Of a DNA stretch of 64,000 bases, positions 1 to 8,817 are shown one piece after another. This DNA is from Sulfitobacter albidus (GTDB taxonomy: Bacteria > Pseudomonadota > Alphaproteobacteria > Rhodobacterales > Rhodobacteraceae): assembly GCF_018200035.1 (NCBI RefSeq), contig NZ_CP073581.1, forward strand, positions 1,236,501 through 1,300,500, written 5' to 3'. A model generated the notes under the pieces. That model was not told where the DNA came from and made no database searches. It saw only the letters and a list, made by a program, of their open reading frames with translations. The translations under genes and the position numbers were made by a program. The first letter of the stretch is position 1, and each line of letters begins with the position of its first letter.

Positions 1-355
1 GACTGTCGAGGTAGCGGCGAAAAAGGTCGTATTGCTCTTCGGTTGCCCAGGGGGAGGTCGCGCGCCGCGCCAGCCCTGCGTTGCGCTTGATCGTGCGCCG
101 CTGGCTTTTGCTGGGGGTGAATTTTGAAACGTCAATGCGCGCCGACAGGCAGGCGGCACATTCGGTGCAAGACGGGCGGTAGAGCACATTCTGGCTGCGG
201 CGAAACCCCTGGCCCGACAGGCTGTCGTTGAGTTGCTCTGCCGCTTCGCCTTGCAGGGCGGTGAACAGCTTACGCTCCATGCGTCCCTCGAGATACGGGC
301 ACGGCTGAGGTGCCGTGACGTAGAACTGCGGGGCGAGGGGGAGCGAATGACGCAT
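1..355 (-). CDS. bpt: Aspartate/glutamate leucyltransferase (Bpt), N-terminal part
   Basis: The gene runs off the left edge, so only about 118 N-terminal residues are visible. The family (ATE/Bpt aminoacyl-tRNA-protein transferases) attaches an amino acid, usually leucine in bacteria, to proteins with an acidic N-terminus. This marks them for the ClpS/ClpAP N-degron pathway in the cytoplasm. Diagnostic pieces are [13 protein letters not shown] near residue 20, the cysteine cluster [11 protein letters not shown] near residue 60, and SQRRTIKRN shortly after. The ATG at 355 gives the usual N-terminus [12 protein letters not shown]. The C-terminal acetyltransferase-like fold lies outside the window. 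Confidence 0.88.
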   Translation of the reverse strand, partial: MRHSLPLAPQFYVTAPQPCPYLEGRMERKLFTALQGEAAEQLNDSLSGQGFRRSQNVLYRPSCTECAACLSARIDVSKFTPSKSQRRTIKRNAGLARRATSPWATEEQYDLFRRYLDS

Positions 356-428
356 AGACGGAGAACTCGGGTTGCGGACAGCGTGCAGGATAGCGCCCGA
401 ACCGCGCAGGGCAATCCCCCAATTCCAG

Positions 429-854
429 CTAGGCGCGCCGGTTCAGCGCGACCGTGCCCAGCACCATGTCGGTGATGCTTTGGCGCCGTTCCGATCCCAG
501 CATCGTCACGACCGCCGCCAGCTGCACAAGCGGCATCGCCCAGGACAGCGCGTAGCCCAGCGTGTGAAAGAACGCGTGCGGCAGATCGAGCGGACGGTCA
601 TCGTGGCGCCGCAACTCGATCGACATCAGCCGCATCCCCAGGGTGGCTGAGCCGCGCGCGATGCTCACCGTGCGGTAGGCAAAGCTGAGCACAGCATAGA
701 GCACCGGCAGAAAGAAAAGCCCGATGAAGGCCGTGAAGGGGACCACGACGGCCACAAGCAGCGCCACGAGAACGACGTCGACGACCCACGCGACAAAGCG
801 TTTGAGCGGCACACCGTCGTAGAACTGCGGCTGGGTATCGGGATCGGGCAACAT
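429..854 (-). CDS. RDD family membrane protein
   Basis: A 141-residue inner-membrane protein with an RDD-type domain filling nearly its whole length. It starts with a short polar segment, then two hydrophobic segments (about residues 22-60), a conserved polar stretch containing [13 protein letters not shown], and further hydrophobic helices to residue 130. RDD proteins are thought to be small membrane modules, some linked to ion or solute transport, but no specific role is established here. It lies in the same direction as bpt and is separated from it by 73 bases. A purine-rich stretch precedes the ATG. Confidence 0.8.
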   Translation of the reverse strand: MLPDPDTQPQFYDGVPLKRFVAWVVDVVLVALLVAVVVPFTAFIGLFFLPVLYAVLSFAYRTVSIARGSATLGMRLMSIELRRHDDRPLDLPHAFFHTLGYALSWAMPLVQLAAVVTMLGSERRQSITDMVLGTVALNRRA

Positions 855-885
855 GGGCGTTTCTTCTCTGATGGGAATGGCAGGA

Positions 886-909
886 CGCCCCGCTCAGGTA
901 AGCGGGGCG
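886..909 (-). terminator. Terminator-like hairpin after the DUF2852 gene
   Basis: A perfect 9-bp inverted repeat (CGCCCCGCT / AGCGGGGCG) with a six-base loop lies 20 bases after the stop of the upstream minus-strand gene. No run of T follows, so it may be a weak or Rho-assisted terminator. Confidence 0.45.
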
Positions 910-928
910 CCGGATCGTGCAAGGGGTG

Positions 929-1348
929 TTACGCCTCGGATGTGCGGTCTTCTGTGCTGCGCTTGGCGCGCTCTTCCATGAAGGCGTCGAATTCGGACTT
1001 GTCCTTGGCCTCGCGCAGACGCTCGAGGAAGGCTTCGAAATTCTCCTGCTCCTCTTCGAGGCGGCGCAGGGTGTCGGATTTGTAGGCGTCAAAGGCCGAA
1101 TTGCCTGTGCTGCGGCTCATTTGAAACGAGGGGCTGCGGCGGCAGCTGCGGGATTTTGAGGAAAACATGCGTTTGCTCCAGATCATATAGGCAAGAAGGG
1201 CGAGGCCCACGGGCCAGAAGAAGATGAAGCCCAGAACCATGGCCGCGATCCACGCGCCCTTGCCGCGCGCGTCGAGCCAGTCTTCGGATTTGCGAAACCA
1301 TCCGCGGGTGTCGGTGGTGGTTGGGTAGCTGTCATAGGTCGTGGCCAT
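929..1348 (-). CDS. DUF2852 membrane protein
   Basis: A 139-residue protein of the DUF2852 type, common in Rhizobiales and Rhodobacterales and of unknown function. One clear transmembrane segment (AAMVLGFIFFWPVGLALLAYMIW, about residues 33-55) follows a polar N-terminus with SEDWLDARGKGAW. The C-terminal half is charged and probably helical or coiled (RRLEEEQENFEAFLERL). The chosen ATG has AAGGGGA eight bases upstream. An in-frame ATG further upstream lacks such a site and would add a poorly conserved 25-residue tail. Confidence 0.75.
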   Translation of the reverse strand: MATTYDSYPTTTDTRGWFRKSEDWLDARGKGAWIAAMVLGFIFFWPVGLALLAYMIWSKRMFSSKSRSCRRSPSFQMSRSTGNSAFDAYKSDTLRRLEEEQENFEAFLERLREAKDKSEFDAFMEERAKRSTEDRTSEA

Positions 1349-1570
1349 TGTGGTCCCCTTTGTGAACATGCGGACCATGCGGGGTCCGTCCGGTGCGAGG
1401 CGGTGTATGTTAATGCCTTTCACATCTCACTATTTGGGGAGGGGCGGCAAAAACGCAAGGATAAATGTGAATGTAATTTACATTTATTTTGGAAATTGTT
1501 TTGCATCAGTATGTTATGGAGCGTGCGGTTTGCCGTTGACCTTGTGCTGCGCAAGGCGTTTCCTGCGGAT

Positions 1571-4351
1571 ATGAACATCGATACCCCCTGAGCACGCTGA
1601 TAACCCGTGTCCCGCGCCTGACCGGCGCGGAGGCGCCCGATCTGGATCTGGGTGGGTTCGACGCCGCTTTGCACCCGCTTTTGCGCGGCGCGGCGGCGCA
1701 GGCGCCGTATCTCGCCGGGCTGATCGCCAAGGAAGGGGGTGGCTGCGCGCGGCTGTCACGACGCCGCAGGCCGCGCTGGCCGGGCTCATGACGCCCGTGA
1801 CGCAAGACGTGGGCAGCGTGCTGAGACAGCGCAAACGCCGGGTGGCGCTGCTGTCCGCGCTGGCGGATCTGGGCGGTGCATGGTCGCTGGAGGACGTCAC
1901 CGGGGCGCTGAGCGATTTTGCGGGCTTTGCCACGCAGACAGCGCTTGAGACGGCCATCGGCGCGCTGATCCGGCGCGGCAAGCTGCCGGGCATGGGCGAA
2001 GACGACATCGCGACGGCCTGCGGCATGACGGTGCTGGCCATGGGCAAAATGGGAGCGGGGGAGCTGAATTATTCCTCCGACATCGATCTGATCTGCCTGT
2101 TCGACGAGACGCGGTTTGATCTGGCCGATTTCCACGAGGCCCGCGCGGGGCTGATCAAGGCGACGCGCCAGATGGCCGCCACGCTGAGCGAGATTACCGC
2201 CGAGGGCTATGTCTTTCGCACGGATCTGCGCCTGCGCCCGGATCCCGGCGTCACGCCCGTCTGCGTCGGGATCGAGGCGGCGGAGCGGTATTACGAAAGC
2301 CTTGGCCGCACGTGGGAGCGCGCGGCCTATATCAAGGCGCGGCCCTGCGCGGGCGATATCGGGGTGGGCGATGGGTTCATCCGCACGCTGCGGCCCTTTG
2401 TCTGGCGGCGCCACCTTGATTACGCCGCCATCGAGGACGCCCACAACATGCGGCTCGCGATCCGCAACCACAAGGGTCTGGGCGGGGCGATCTCGATCCC
2501 CGGCCACAACATGAAGCTGGGGCGGGGGGGCATTCGCGAGATCGAATTCTTTACCCAGACCCGCCAGCTTATCTCGGGCGGGCGCGACGCGGATCTGCGC
2601 CTGCGCGGCACCAAACCCGCGTTGCGCGCGCTGGCCAAAAAGGGCTGGATCGCTGCCGCCGACGCGGACGCGCTGGCGGAACACTATACCTTCCACCGCA
2701 CGGTCGAGCACCGGTTGCAGATGGTACAGGACGCGCAGACCCACAGCATGCCGAACACCCCCGAAGGCATCGCGCGGATCGCGGCCTTGATGGACCGCGA
2801 CGCCGATGCGCTGACTGCCGAGCTGACCGAGCGGCTGACGGCGGTGCATAGCCTCACCGAAGGCTTCTTTGCCGAACGCACGCGCACGGCCCCCACGCCG
2901 AGCCATGCCTTTGATCCGGCGGTCACGGAGGCGTGGCGCGGCTATCCCGCCCTGCGCTCCGACCGCAGTGCCGCAATTTTCGACCGGCTGCGCCCTGAAT
3001 TGCTGGCCCGTTTGGCGCAGGCGGACCGCCCTGACGAGGCCCTGATGGCCTTTGACGGGTTTCTGGCGGGGCTGCCCGCGGGCGTGCAGCTTTTCTCCCT
3101 GCTCAAGGCCAATCCGCAGCTGGCGGATCTTCTGATCGAGATCGTGACCGTCTCGCCGCTGCTGGCGGCGTATCTGTCGCGCAATGCGGGCGTGTTGGAT
3201 GCGGTGATCGGGGGCGATTTCTTCACCGACTGGCCGGGGGAGGACGCACTGCGTCAGGCGTTGGCAGCGCGGGTCCGGGCCACGGGCGACTATGAGGCAC
3301 AACTGGACGCCGCGCGCGCCTGGACACGTGAATGGCGCTTTCGCGTCGGCGTGCACCATCTGCGCGGGCTCATTGACGGGGCAGAGGCGGGGCGGCAATA
3401 CGCGGATCTGGCCCGCGCGGTGCTGGGCGCGCTTTGGCCCGCGGTTCGGGAGAATTTCGCCCGCCGGCACGGGGCGGCACCCGGCGGTGGGGCGGTTCTT
3501 GTGGGGTTCGGCTCGCTGGGCGCGGGCATGCTGACGGCGCAATCGGATCTGGATCTGATCGTAATCTACGATCCGGGCGGCGTGGAGCAATCGGAGGGTC
3601 CGCGCCCCTTGCCCACGCGCCAGTATTACGCGCGGCTCACACAGGCGATGATTACGGCGATGAGCGCGCCCATGGCGCAGGGCGGCTGTACGAAGTCGAT
3701 CTCCGGCTGCGCCCCTCGGGCAATAAGGGGCCGGTCGCAACCAGTGTGCAGTCTTTTGACAGCTACCAGCGGCAGGAGGCCTGGGTGTGGGAGCATCTGG
3801 CGCTCACGCGCGCGCAGGTGGTGGCGGGGCCACCGCCGCTTGCCGAACGGGTCGAGACTCTGCGGGCGCAGATCCTGGCGACTGAGCGCGACGCCGCGCA
3901 CATCCGCGCCGAAACCGCCGCCATGCGCGCCCGCATCCAAAGCGCCAAGGCGCCCGAGGGCGTCCTGGATGCCAAGATCGGGCCGGGCCGCTTGCAGGAT
4001 ATCGAGCTTTTTGCGCAGGCCGCCGCCCTGATCGCGGGCGGCACGGCGCGGGATGTGCCCGGCGGTCTGGCCGCTGCGGTTGCGTGTGGTCTGATAGACG
4101 CGCCGGCGGCTCAGACGCTGCGCGCGGGCTATGTCCGGGCCTGGGCGCTTCAGGCGGCATCGCGCCTTGTGTCGGCCCATGCGCTGCGGGCGTCCGAGTT
4201 GCGCGCGGCGACGGCGGCGTTTCTGGCGCGCGCGGTTCTAGGGGACGCCACGGCGCAACTGGACACGCTCGAGACGCAAATGAGCGCGCATTACGCCGCC
4301 TGCGATGCGATCATCACGGCAGCATTGGCACAGCCGGAGACAGAGGCATGA
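1571..4351 (+). CDS. glnE: Bifunctional glutamine synthetase adenylyltransferase/deadenylase (three frame breaks)
   Basis: GlnE attaches AMP to, and removes it from, glutamine synthetase in response to PII signals, so it controls nitrogen assimilation in the cytoplasm. Two nucleotidyltransferase halves are visible: the first with KMGAGELNYSSDIDLICLFD (near residue 155), the second with GFGSLGAGMLTAQSDLDLIV (near residue 645) and LYEVDLRLRPSGNKGP. Between them lie GRGGIREIEFF and a helical linker. The frame is broken three times: in the C run at 1584-1588, the G run near 1734-1738, and GGGC near 3686-3691. Adding one base at each place gives 928 codons, the usual family size. The N-terminus MNIDTPLSTLITRVPRL depends on the first repair. 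It overlaps the next gene by ATGA. Confidence 0.9.
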
Positions 4352-4620
4352 TCGAAAAAGGCGATATCGACGATCCCAAGGGCCTGATATTCGAGGCCTA
4401 CCGGATCGAGGGCATCACGCCCGCGCAATGCCGGTCGATCTTCCTGGATTGGGCGCTGAGCCTGCCGTCCGAGCGACCGACCACCGCCGCGATCGCGCGG
4501 TTTCTGGACGCCTACGGCGACCGCGCCGACCATCCGATGACGACCGTGCTGCGCGAAGGGCAACACAGCATGCCGACGCCGCGCCGCCGGGGCGGATGGC
4601 GCAGCCGCCCGCGGGACTGA
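4348..4620 (+). CDS. Small conserved protein coupled to glnE
   Basis: A 90-residue soluble protein whose ATG overlaps the glnE stop (ATGA), so the two are probably translationally coupled. It reads as a compact alpha-helical domain (GLIFEAYRIEGITPAQCRSI, PTTAAIARFLDAYGD) with a basic, arginine-rich tail. I do not recognise a characterised family. Its fixed position behind glnE suggests a nitrogen-linked or housekeeping role, but that is inference from position only. Confidence 0.65.
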   Translation: MIEKGDIDDPKGLIFEAYRIEGITPAQCRSIFLDWALSLPSERPTTAAIARFLDAYGDRADHPMTTVLREGQHSMPTPRRRGGWRSRPRD

Positions 4621-4771
4621 CAGCTCAGCGGGCGGTCAGATCCGGCTAACAGACGATTAATTTCTCTGTTTCGCCGCAGTTCATCACAGACCCGCCGCAA
4701 TTCCGCCCCGATAGCGTTGTTAGGTCAACTTGTATTTAGTTGATGGGTCAGAAGACCCGGGAGATCTGACG

Positions 4772-5500
4772 ATGAAACATCTCAAACTTGCCGCAGCCCT
4801 TGGATTGGGCATTGTGCTGAGCGCCTGTGGCGCGCCCGATCTGGTATCGCGCGACGCGCCTTTCGAGGTTAACGCCGCCGCGGGCAACTCCGGCTTCTCC
4901 GAGGCACCACGCGGTCTGGCCGTGGCGGCGCAGACGGGCCATGCCCATGCCTCCGGCACTGAACACCTGCTGCCCGCCGCCCTGCGCGAGAACATCGCCG
5001 TGTCGCAGATCAATGTGCGGGTGCCCGAGCGGCTCAAGGTCTCCGAGGCAAACCGCTACTATCCGCTGGGCGATATCGTCTGGCGCGAGGATCCCATCGG
5101 CGACCGTCACGCGCAGGTCGAAAAGATCTTCCGCGATGCGCTGGCCACCGGCACGGCGGCCTTTCAGGGCGAGGTGCCCGTCATCCTCGACGTCGAGGTG
5201 CAGCGCTTTCACTCGTTGACCGAAAAGGCGCGCTATACCGTGGGCGGCGTACATTCGATCAAGTTCCGCATGGTGCTGCGCGATGCCAAGACGGGCGAAT
5301 TCCTGTCCGAGCCGCATCTGGTTGAGGCCGATCTGGATGCCTTTGGCGGCCAGCAGGCGGTCAACGCCGAGGCGCGCGGGCTGACGCAGAAGGTCCGCAT
5401 CTCGAACCATCTGGCCGAGGTGATCCGGCAGGAGTTGGTCAAGCCCGAAGGCTATACCAACGCACGTCTGGGCTTCTATCAGGCCGTGAACAAGATCTGA
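4772..5500 (+). CDS. Putative lipoprotein (DUF6778-like)
   Basis: A 242-residue exported protein. The N-terminus MKHLKLAAALGLGIVLSAC is a typical lipoprotein signal with the lipobox LSAC, so the mature protein should begin at Cys19 and be anchored in the envelope. The rest looks like a mixed alpha/beta domain with INVRVPERLKVSEANRYYP and a region of alternating strands near VILDVEVQRFHSLTEKARY. It resembles the DUF6778 proteins of Rhodobacteraceae, which have no known function. A GGGAGA motif lies eight bases before the ATG. A strong hairpin follows 30 bases after the stop. Confidence 0.75.
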   Translation: MKHLKLAAALGLGIVLSACGAPDLVSRDAPFEVNAAAGNSGFSEAPRGLAVAAQTGHAHASGTEHLLPAALRENIAVSQINVRVPERLKVSEANRYYPLGDIVWREDPIGDRHAQVEKIFRDALATGTAAFQGEVPVILDVEVQRFHSLTEKARYTVGGVHSIKFRMVLRDAKTGEFLSEPHLVEADLDAFGGQQAVNAEARGLTQKVRISNHLAEVIRQELVKPEGYTNARLGFYQAVNKI

Positions 5501-5530
5501 CCTTTCAACTTCACCACCGAACGACTAGGG

Positions 5531-5555
5531 AAGGGCGCTATGACAGCGCCCTTTT
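5531..5555 (+). terminator. Rho-independent-type hairpin that contains the next start codon
   Basis: A perfect 9-bp stem (AAGGGCGCT / AGCGCCCTT) with loop ATGAC is followed by two more T. It fits a terminator for the upstream lipoprotein gene. The ATG of the following methyltransferase gene lies inside the loop, so the structure may also affect its translation. Confidence 0.6.
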
Positions 5556-6751
5556 CCACATCCCCGCCTTATCCCGTCGTCCGCCTGCAACCCAAGGCCA
5601 ACGCCCGCGCCATCCGTTTTGGCGCGCCGTGGGTCTTTGCCAACGAGCTGGTGCTGGACCGCCGCACCCGCAAGCTTGACCCCGGCAGTTTTGCCGTGCT
5701 GGAGGACAGCGCGCGCACGCCCATGGGCGTGGTGACGGTCAACCCCGAAAGCAAGATCATCGCGCGCATGATGGATCCCGATCCGAATGCCGCGATCGAC
5801 CACGACTGGATCGCCGCACGCCTGCGCCGGGCGCTGGCGTTGCGCACGCGGATCTACGACGCGCCGTTCTACCGGCTGATCCACGCCGAGGGCGACGGGT
5901 TGCCCGGTGTGGTCATCGACCGCTTTGGCGAGGCTTGCGTAATCCAGCCCAACGCCGCGTGGTCTGACGCGCTGATCGAGGTGCTGACGGCGGCGCTGGT
6001 CGAGGTGACGGGGGTCACGACGGTGCTGAAAAACGCCGCCGGGCGTACCCGCAGCCTCGAAGGGCTGGATGATGCCAGCGGCGTGCTGCACGGCGACGCG
6101 CCCACGGAGGCGGTTGCGGTGCAGATGAATGGCGCGGTCTATATGGCCGATCTGATCGAGGGTCAGAAAACCGGTCTCTTCTACGACCAGCGGCCCAACC
6201 ATGCGTTTGCCGCCGGCCTGTCGCGGGGCGGCTCGGTGCTGGATGTGTTCAGCCACGTGGGGGGCTTTGGCCTTGCGGCGCTTGCGGGCGGGGCCACGTC
6301 GGCGCTTTGCGTCGATGGCTCGGCGCCGGCGCTTGCGCTGGCGGAACGGGGGGCGCAGGCCATGGGCCGCGGTGATGCGCTGACCGTGCGCCAGGGCGAT
6401 GCGTTCGAGGTACTGACCGCAATGGCGCAAGAGGGCGTGCAATTTGACACCGTGATCTGCGATCCCCCGGCCTTTGCCCCCGCAAAACCGGCGTTGGAAA
6501 AGGGCCTGCGCGCCTACGAACGTGTGGCGCGGCTCGCGGCGCCCTTGGTGGCCGAGGGCGGCGTGCTGGGGCTGTGCTCGTGCTCCCATGCCGCCGATCT
6601 GGCGCAGTTCCGCACGGCTTGCGTGCGCGGCATCGGGCGCAGTGGGCGGCGCGGTCAGCTGATCCATACGGGGGCGGCCGGGCCGGACCACCCGCAGCTG
6701 CCGCAACTGGCCGAGACGGGGTACCTCAAGGCGTTGTTCTTCCATCTATGA
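5540..6751 (+). CDS. RlmI-like 23S rRNA (cytosine-5) methyltransferase
   Basis: A 403-residue class I SAM-dependent methyltransferase of the RlmI/COG1092 type, which methylates a cytosine of 23S rRNA. Residues 10-80 form a PUA RNA-binding domain (APWVFANELV). A central linker contains the family motif GQKTGLFYDQR, the SAM-binding loop is VLDVFSHVGGFG, and the catalytic motif IV is CDPPAFAP with a cysteine-containing strand GLCSCSH further on. The only plausible start is the ATG in the loop of a terminator-like hairpin. The stop overlaps the next gene by ATGA, so the two are likely coupled. Confidence 0.87.
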   Translation: MTAPFSTSPPYPVVRLQPKANARAIRFGAPWVFANELVLDRRTRKLDPGSFAVLEDSARTPMGVVTVNPESKIIARMMDPDPNAAIDHDWIAARLRRALALRTRIYDAPFYRLIHAEGDGLPGVVIDRFGEACVIQPNAAWSDALIEVLTAALVEVTGVTTVLKNAAGRTRSLEGLDDASGVLHGDAPTEAVAVQMNGAVYMADLIEGQKTGLFYDQRPNHAFAAGLSRGGSVLDVFSHVGGFGLAALAGGATSALCVDGSAPALALAERGAQAMGRGDALTVRQGDAFEVLTAMAQEGVQFDTVICDPPAFAPAKPALEKGLRAYERVARLAAPLVAEGGVLGLCSCSHAADLAQFRTACVRGIGRSGRRGQLIHTGAAGPDHPQLPQLAETGYLKALFFHL

Positions 6752-7290
6752 AGATGCTGCTGGACGCCTGCGTGATCTACCCCACGGTGATGCGCGAGAT
6801 GCTTTTGGGTGCCGCGCGCGCGGGGCTTTACACGCCGGTCTGGTCGCCGCGCATCCTTGAGGAATGGGCGCTCGCCGCGCGCAAACTTGGCCCCGGCGGG
6901 GAGGCGCAGGCGCGCGGGGAGATCGCCCTGGTCGAGGCGGCCTTTCCCAAGGCAAGCGTGTCGGTGCCCGAGGGGCTGGACGCGCGGCTGTGGCTGCCGG
7001 ACGCACACGACATCCACGTGCTGGCCGCCGCCGTGGCCGGTCATGCCGATGGCATCATCACGATGAACGCCAAGGATTTCCCGCGCGGGATCCTGGCCGA
7101 AGAGGGGCTGAGCCGCGCCGACCCCGATGCCTTCCTGCTGCGTCTGTGGCAGGCGCAACCGGAGGTCATGGCAGGCGTTGGCGCGGATACCTTGGCCGAG
7201 GCGCGCAGGCTCTCGGGCGACGATTGGCAGATGCGCGCGCTGATGAAAAAGGCGCGGCTGCCGCGTCTCGGTAAGGCGTTGAGCACGTGA
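6748..7290 (+). CDS. PIN domain protein
   Basis: A 180-residue PIN-fold protein; such proteins are usually Mg-dependent ribonucleases. The N-terminal motif MLLDACVIYP supplies the first acidic residue, EEWALAARK a second, and DAHDIHVLAAA with GIITMNAKDFP the rest of the acidic pocket. No antitoxin-like gene is adjacent. Instead it overlaps the rRNA methyltransferase gene by four bases (ATGA), which argues for a housekeeping RNA role over a toxin, though this is inferred from position. Confidence 0.8.
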   Translation: MKMLLDACVIYPTVMREMLLGAARAGLYTPVWSPRILEEWALAARKLGPGGEAQARGEIALVEAAFPKASVSVPEGLDARLWLPDAHDIHVLAAAVAGHADGIITMNAKDFPRGILAEEGLSRADPDAFLLRLWQAQPEVMAGVGADTLAEARRLSGDDWQMRALMKKARLPRLGKALST

Positions 7291-7300
7291 AGAACGTCGC

Positions 7301-7996
7301 CTAAACCTTTGGCTTTGCGTCCCATTTTGATTGCAGCGTGGTGAGCGCCTTGACGCGATCCTCGGTGCGCGGATGGCTCATCAGCCACGCGGGCGGGCGC
7401 CCGCCGCCGGCGTTCGTCAGCGCGTCAAGTTTCTCAAACAGCGAGATTTGCGGCGCGATGCCGATGCCCGCCTTGGTCAGCAGGGCGGCGGCGTAGGCAT
7501 CGGCCTCGTATTCATCGGCGCGCGACAGTTTCGCCGCCAGCATCGAGGTCAGCATATTCGCGATCCAGACGCCCACACCGGGGATGAAGCGGCTGAGGAT
7601 CATGCCAAGGGCCGCGCGCATGGCGTTTTGCCCCGAAAAATCGATCATCCGGCGGCGTGAATGGCCAAGGGCCACATGGCCCAGCTCGTGGGCGATCACG
7701 CTTGCCAGCTCTTCCGCCGAAACCTCGCCCGCGCGGAATTTGTTGTAGAAGCCGCGCGTGATGAAGATCCGCCCATCGGGGGCGGCGAGGCCATTCACCG
7801 GCTCGATCTCGTAGATATGGACCTTGATGCGCGGCAGATCGAGTGCCTTGGCCATCTGCTTGCTCATCGCGACAAGGCGCGGATCGGCCAGCTCGGTCGA
7901 TTTCTCGTCCAGCTCACGCCCCGTGCGCCAGACCGAAAACCGGTACATGACAAAGCCGTAGAGCACGGCGAGCAGGATGGGCAAAACCTTGAACAT
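7301..7996 (-). CDS. M48 family metalloprotease
   Basis: A 231-residue membrane-anchored zinc protease of the M48 (HtpX/Ste24-like) family. One N-terminal hydrophobic segment (KVLPILLAVLYGFVMY) anchors it. The zinc site is HELGH near residue 110, with the third ligand in SRADEYEADAYA. A second hydrophobic stretch lies just after the active site. The ATG used gives MFKVLPILL; an upstream ATG would add an unlikely arginine-rich tail. It converges on the PIN gene with only 10 bases between the stops. Such proteins degrade damaged envelope proteins; the substrate here is unknown. Confidence 0.85.
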   Translation of the reverse strand: MFKVLPILLAVLYGFVMYRFSVWRTGRELDEKSTELADPRLVAMSKQMAKALDLPRIKVHIYEIEPVNGLAAPDGRIFITRGFYNKFRAGEVSAEELASVIAHELGHVALGHSRRRMIDFSGQNAMRAALGMILSRFIPGVGVWIANMLTSMLAAKLSRADEYEADAYAAALLTKAGIGIAPQISLFEKLDALTNAGGGRPPAWLMSHPRTEDRVKALTTLQSKWDAKPKV

Positions 7997-8139
7997 ACAT
8001 TCAATATGGCGCCTGCGCGGGGGGCGCAAGGGGCGGTTGTCGCAGGCTCACGGCGCGTTGACGCGACTGTGACGGCGCGGCGCTGGTCGGGGCGGCTGCG
8101 CTGCGCTACGTCTTTGGCCAGTCACAGAAGGAAGAGTTC

Positions 8140-8781
8140 ATGCGTATTCCCGTCACCGCCGCCCTGTTGAGCCTCATCGCCGCTGCCGCCACGGCCGGGC
8201 CGGTCAGTTTTTCAAACGGCTGGCAGGAGCAGCGATTGTCGCTGTTCAACTCCAACGATTACAGCTTTGGATCAAGCCTTGGGCTGGTGTCCGAAGGATC
8301 GGTGTCGATCGCGTGGACGCGTGTGGGGCAGGGTGATTGGGGCACTTCCGGGGCCTCGTGGAACTGGCAGGTCGACCAATCCGTGCCCGCGACCAATCTG
8401 GCGAAAAAGGGCGGGGATGATCGCAACATCTCGCTTTATTTCGTGTTCGTGCCAGAAAGCGTGGCGCCCAGCCTTGAGGGCGCGAATATCCGCAGCCTGC
8501 TGGGCAACAAGGACGTGCGCATCATGCAATACGCCTGGGGCGGCAATGCTGCGCGCGGCACGGTGATCCCGTCGCCCTACGGGCCCTCCGGGCAGGGCGT
8601 GACCATCGCGCTGCGCCCTGCGGGGACCGGCGCGCACAGCGAAAGCGTGGATCTGGCGGCAGACTACCGGCGGGCGTTTGGCGGCGAAAAGGGCGCGTTG
8701 ATCGGACTGGCTGTGTCGGGCGACAGCGACGACACGAAAAGCGTCATCCGCGCTTCGATCGGCAATCTGACGTTGAAATAA
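8140..8781 (+). CDS. Exported DUF3047 protein
   Basis: A 213-residue protein with a Sec signal peptide (MRIPVTAALLSLIAAAATAG), probably cleaved after ATA near residue 19, giving a periplasmic or secreted beta-rich domain. The body matches the DUF3047 pattern: SWNWQVDQSVPATNLAKKGG, then ISLYFVFVP and a central GKDxR-like loop. No function is established. AGAAGGAAGAG precedes the ATG as ribosome binding site. The gene stands alone and ends at a hairpin shared with the convergent VWA gene. Confidence 0.78.
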   Translation: MRIPVTAALLSLIAAAATAGPVSFSNGWQEQRLSLFNSNDYSFGSSLGLVSEGSVSIAWTRVGQGDWGTSGASWNWQVDQSVPATNLAKKGGDDRNISLYFVFVPESVAPSLEGANIRSLLGNKDVRIMQYAWGGNAARGTVIPSPYGPSGQGVTIALRPAGTGAHSESVDLAADYRRAFGGEKGALIGLAVSGDSDDTKSVIRASIGNLTLK

Positions 8782-8788
8782 GCGTTTC

Positions 8789-8810
8789 GGGGCGGTCGAG
8801 ATACCGCCCC
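8789..8810. terminator. Hairpin between convergent genes
   Basis: A perfect 8-bp inverted repeat (GGGGCGGT / ACCGCCCC) with a six-base loop sits in the 36-base gap between two converging genes. There is no T run on either side, so it may serve both strands weakly. Confidence 0.45.
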
Positions 8811-8817
8811 GCCGCGA

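Noticed and set aside
1506-3740. A 744-codon minus-strand frame over glnE
   Set aside because: The plus strand encodes clear GlnE motifs; the antisense product is arginine/alanine/glutamine-rich and featureless.
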